Source: an uncultured Bacteroidales bacterium
GTDB taxonomy: Bacteria; Bacteroidota; Bacteroidia; Bacteroidales; Paludibacteraceae
NCBI GenBank assembly: GCA_937901225.1
Contig: CALCGX010000015.1
Location: 1-7,539, forward strand
Length of the DNA stretch: 7,539 nt
Reading direction: 5' to 3'
Every line of letters starts with the position of its first letter. Position 1 is the stretch's first letter. The notes under the pieces were generated by a model, which made no database searches, was not told the DNA's origin, and was given only the letters and a program-made list of their open reading frames with translations. Of the stretch, positions 6,997 through 7,539 are shown piece by piece. The position numbers and the translations under genes are program-made.

Positions 6997-7212
6997 TTAA
7001 TACAGATTATACGTGGTTTTCAATACGCGGAACTCGGTACGACGGTTCAGCGAATTGCAAATCTCCTGTTGATCAGCGGGTAGGGTAGTGATATATGCTT
7101 CGTCCAGTACTTGTCCCTTCGGCAGGAATGTATGTTGCTTTCTCAGTGCATCATCCACCAATGGGACTGCTGTACTAAGGGTCTTACAGGCATTGAGTTC
7201 CCTAGTGTCCAT
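6997..7212 (-). pseudogene. Remnant of an OmpA-family outer membrane protein (C-terminal tail only), or a small orphan gene
   Basis: A 71-codon frame from the ATG at 7212. Its last ~50 residues (PLVDDALRK, FLPKGQVLDEAYI, LPADQQEI, LNRRTEFRVLKTTYNLY) match my recollection of the extreme C-terminus of Bacteroidales OmpA-like, peptidoglycan-binding outer membrane proteins. The rest of the OmpA domain (the NxxLSxxRAxxV helix and GYGExxP) and everything before it are absent. The first ~20 residues (MDTRELNACKTLS) are not recognisable. An in-frame stop at 7262-7264 limits upstream extension. It ends 9 bp before thyA. The simplest reading is a truncated gene whose 3' end survived, possibly because it carries thyA expression signals. 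A real small secreted protein is the alternative. Confidence 0.6.
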
Positions 7213-7260
7213 GCTGCAAGAGAGAAAAGAAAAGGAAAAAATGCTTTCGCATTTTATTGA

Positions 7261-7322
7261 TTATATAAAACCCGCTTTTTGTAAATTACAGCAATAGCAA
7301 TAATTACGGGGTTTTAATATAA
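7261..7322. repeat. Imperfect inverted repeat, ~14-16-base arms around a 32-base spacer
   Basis: Left arm TTATATAAAACCCG at 7261-7274; the right arm at 7307-7322 reads, reverse-complemented, TTATATTAAAACCCCG. The arms differ only by one extra T and one extra C. The spacer holds a smaller A/T-rich self-complementary GTAAATTAC. Function unknown. Confidence 0.65.
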
Positions 7323-7324
7323 TT

Positions 7325-7347
7325 CAAAGTCGACTGCGGCGACTTTG
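7325..7347. repeat. Hairpin with CAAAGTCG / CGACTTTG arms; possible plus-strand terminator
   Basis: Perfect 8-bp arms at 7325-7332 and 7340-7347 around a 7-base loop (ACTGCGG). On the plus strand it is followed by TACTTTTTC, giving it a weak terminator look, but no plus-strand gene precedes it. In the minus direction the stem is followed by A/T-rich DNA without a run of T. Confidence 0.65.
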
Positions 7348-7355
7348 TACTTTTT

Positions 7356-7369
7356 CTCTTCACTCTTCA
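7356..7369. repeat. Two tandem 7-bp units (CTCTTCA)
   Basis: Units at 7356-7362 and 7363-7369, inside a longer pyrimidine-rich plus-strand stretch between two hairpins. Period 7 again, with a different unit sequence from those near folA and the lipoprotein gene. Confidence 0.7.
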
Positions 7370-7384
7370 CTTTTATCTCTTCTC

Positions 7385-7419
7385 TAAATTCTGATTTGTC
7401 CCCGACAAATCAGAATTTA
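7385..7419. repeat. Perfect 16-bp-arm inverted repeat with a CCC loop
   Basis: Arms at 7385-7400 and 7404-7419 (TAAATTCTGATTTGTC and its exact reverse complement) separated by CCC. The long perfect stem and 3-base loop make it a strong hairpin. There is no T run on either side, so it is not an obvious terminator unless it works for the gene entering from the right edge, whose stop is about 64 bp away. Confidence 0.75.
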
Positions 7420-7470
7420 TAATAAATCACGAATGACCAATAACGAACATCAAAACATCTGCTATTGACC

Positions 7471-7484
7471 ATTCATCATTCATC
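7471..7484. repeat. Two tandem 7-bp units (ATTCATC)
   Basis: Units at 7471-7477 and 7478-7484. The second overlaps the putative stop codon (7483-7485) of the partial minus-strand frame at the window edge. Confidence 0.65.
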
Positions 7485-7539
7485 ATAAAGCAGGCTGTGC
7501 CTGCACCATGTCGCGTGCAAAGTATGATACACATCTCAT
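7483..7539 (-). CDS. Possible C-terminal end of an unidentified gene (5' partial at window edge)
   Basis: Reading the minus strand from base 7539 gives 18 codons, MRCVSYFARDMVQAQPAL, then TGA. The frame is open to the edge and the sequence looks protein-like, and non-coding repeat-rich DNA begins right after the stop, which is why I list it. I do not recognise the protein. The stretch is too short to exclude chance. Confidence 0.3.
   Translation of the reverse strand: MRCVSYFARDMVQAQPAL

Larger units (their letters stand above)
7253..7482. other. Non-coding region with successive inverted repeats upstream of the OmpA-tail/thyA/folA block
   Basis: I see no convincing gene here. The stretch holds three inverted repeats (listed separately), pyrimidine-rich plus-strand tracts (7351-7385) and heptamer repeats. 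It is presumably the leader/promoter region for the minus-strand thyA block, but no clear TAnnTTTG -7 box with an upstream TTTG was found on the minus strand. No tRNA or riboswitch was recognised. Confidence 0.6.

Noticed and set aside
7088..7297. Plus-strand frame of 69 codons through the OmpA-tail region
   Set aside because: Antisense to the recognisable OmpA C-terminus; its own sequence has low complexity and no family resemblance.
7325..7347. Functional plus-strand terminator
   Set aside because: The hairpin has a T run after it, but no plus-strand gene lies upstream to be terminated, so it is kept only as a repeat.
7261..7484. CRISPR array
   Set aside because: The repeats are 7 bp long or simple hairpins; there is no 25-40 bp direct repeat with regular spacers and no cas gene.

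Overview
The window looks like Bacteroidota, most likely Bacteroidales (Prevotella/Bacteroides-like). The reasons are A-rich start contexts with no clear Shine-Dalgarno, a short FtsY without an acidic N-terminal domain, a TlpA-type lipoprotein thioredoxin, the tail of a Bacteroidales-style OmpA-family protein ending RRTEFRVLKTTYNLY, and a large polysaccharide-type NDP-sugar dehydratase. Assignment below order is inference. The first ~400 bases do not fit this picture and look like part of a Clostridia-type DUF2284 protein.

Left block, plus strand (3-4156). An open frame enters from the left edge. It encodes the cysteine-rich part of a DUF2284 protein and passes, inside the residues LAEKYDIP, into the C-terminal two thirds of a DegT/DnrJ/EryC1 sugar aminotransferase whose own N-terminal part is absent. 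Next come a membrane-anchored PglF/WbpM/CapD-type UDP-sugar 4,6-dehydratase and ftsY. Dehydratase plus 4-aminotransferase is the usual pair for making an amino-dideoxy sugar for surface glycans; ftsY is housekeeping. A perfect 22-bp-arm hairpin ends the block and serves both strands.

Right block, minus strand (6987-4215). In transcription order: thyA (thymidylate synthase), folA (dihydrofolate reductase), a FtnA-type ferritin, and an outer-envelope thioredoxin-fold lipoprotein. ThyA produces dihydrofolate and FolA reduces it back, so these two form one metabolic cycle. Ferritin and the lipoprotein suggest an iron/redox theme, but their gaps (102 and 53 nt) allow separate promoters.

Far right (6991-7539). 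A 71-codon minus-strand reading frame matches only the extreme C-terminus of Bacteroidales OmpA-family proteins and is probably a gene remnant. Upstream of it is about 270 bp of non-coding DNA with three successive inverted repeats and heptamer tandem repeats. The window ends in what may be the last 18 codons of another minus-strand gene.

The two points most worth checking are the DUF2284/aminotransferase junction, which looks more like an assembly or recombination chimera than a real fusion, and the 7-bp-period micro-repeats that recur, with different sequences, in four intergenic places. I did not find a convincing new defence or mobile system.
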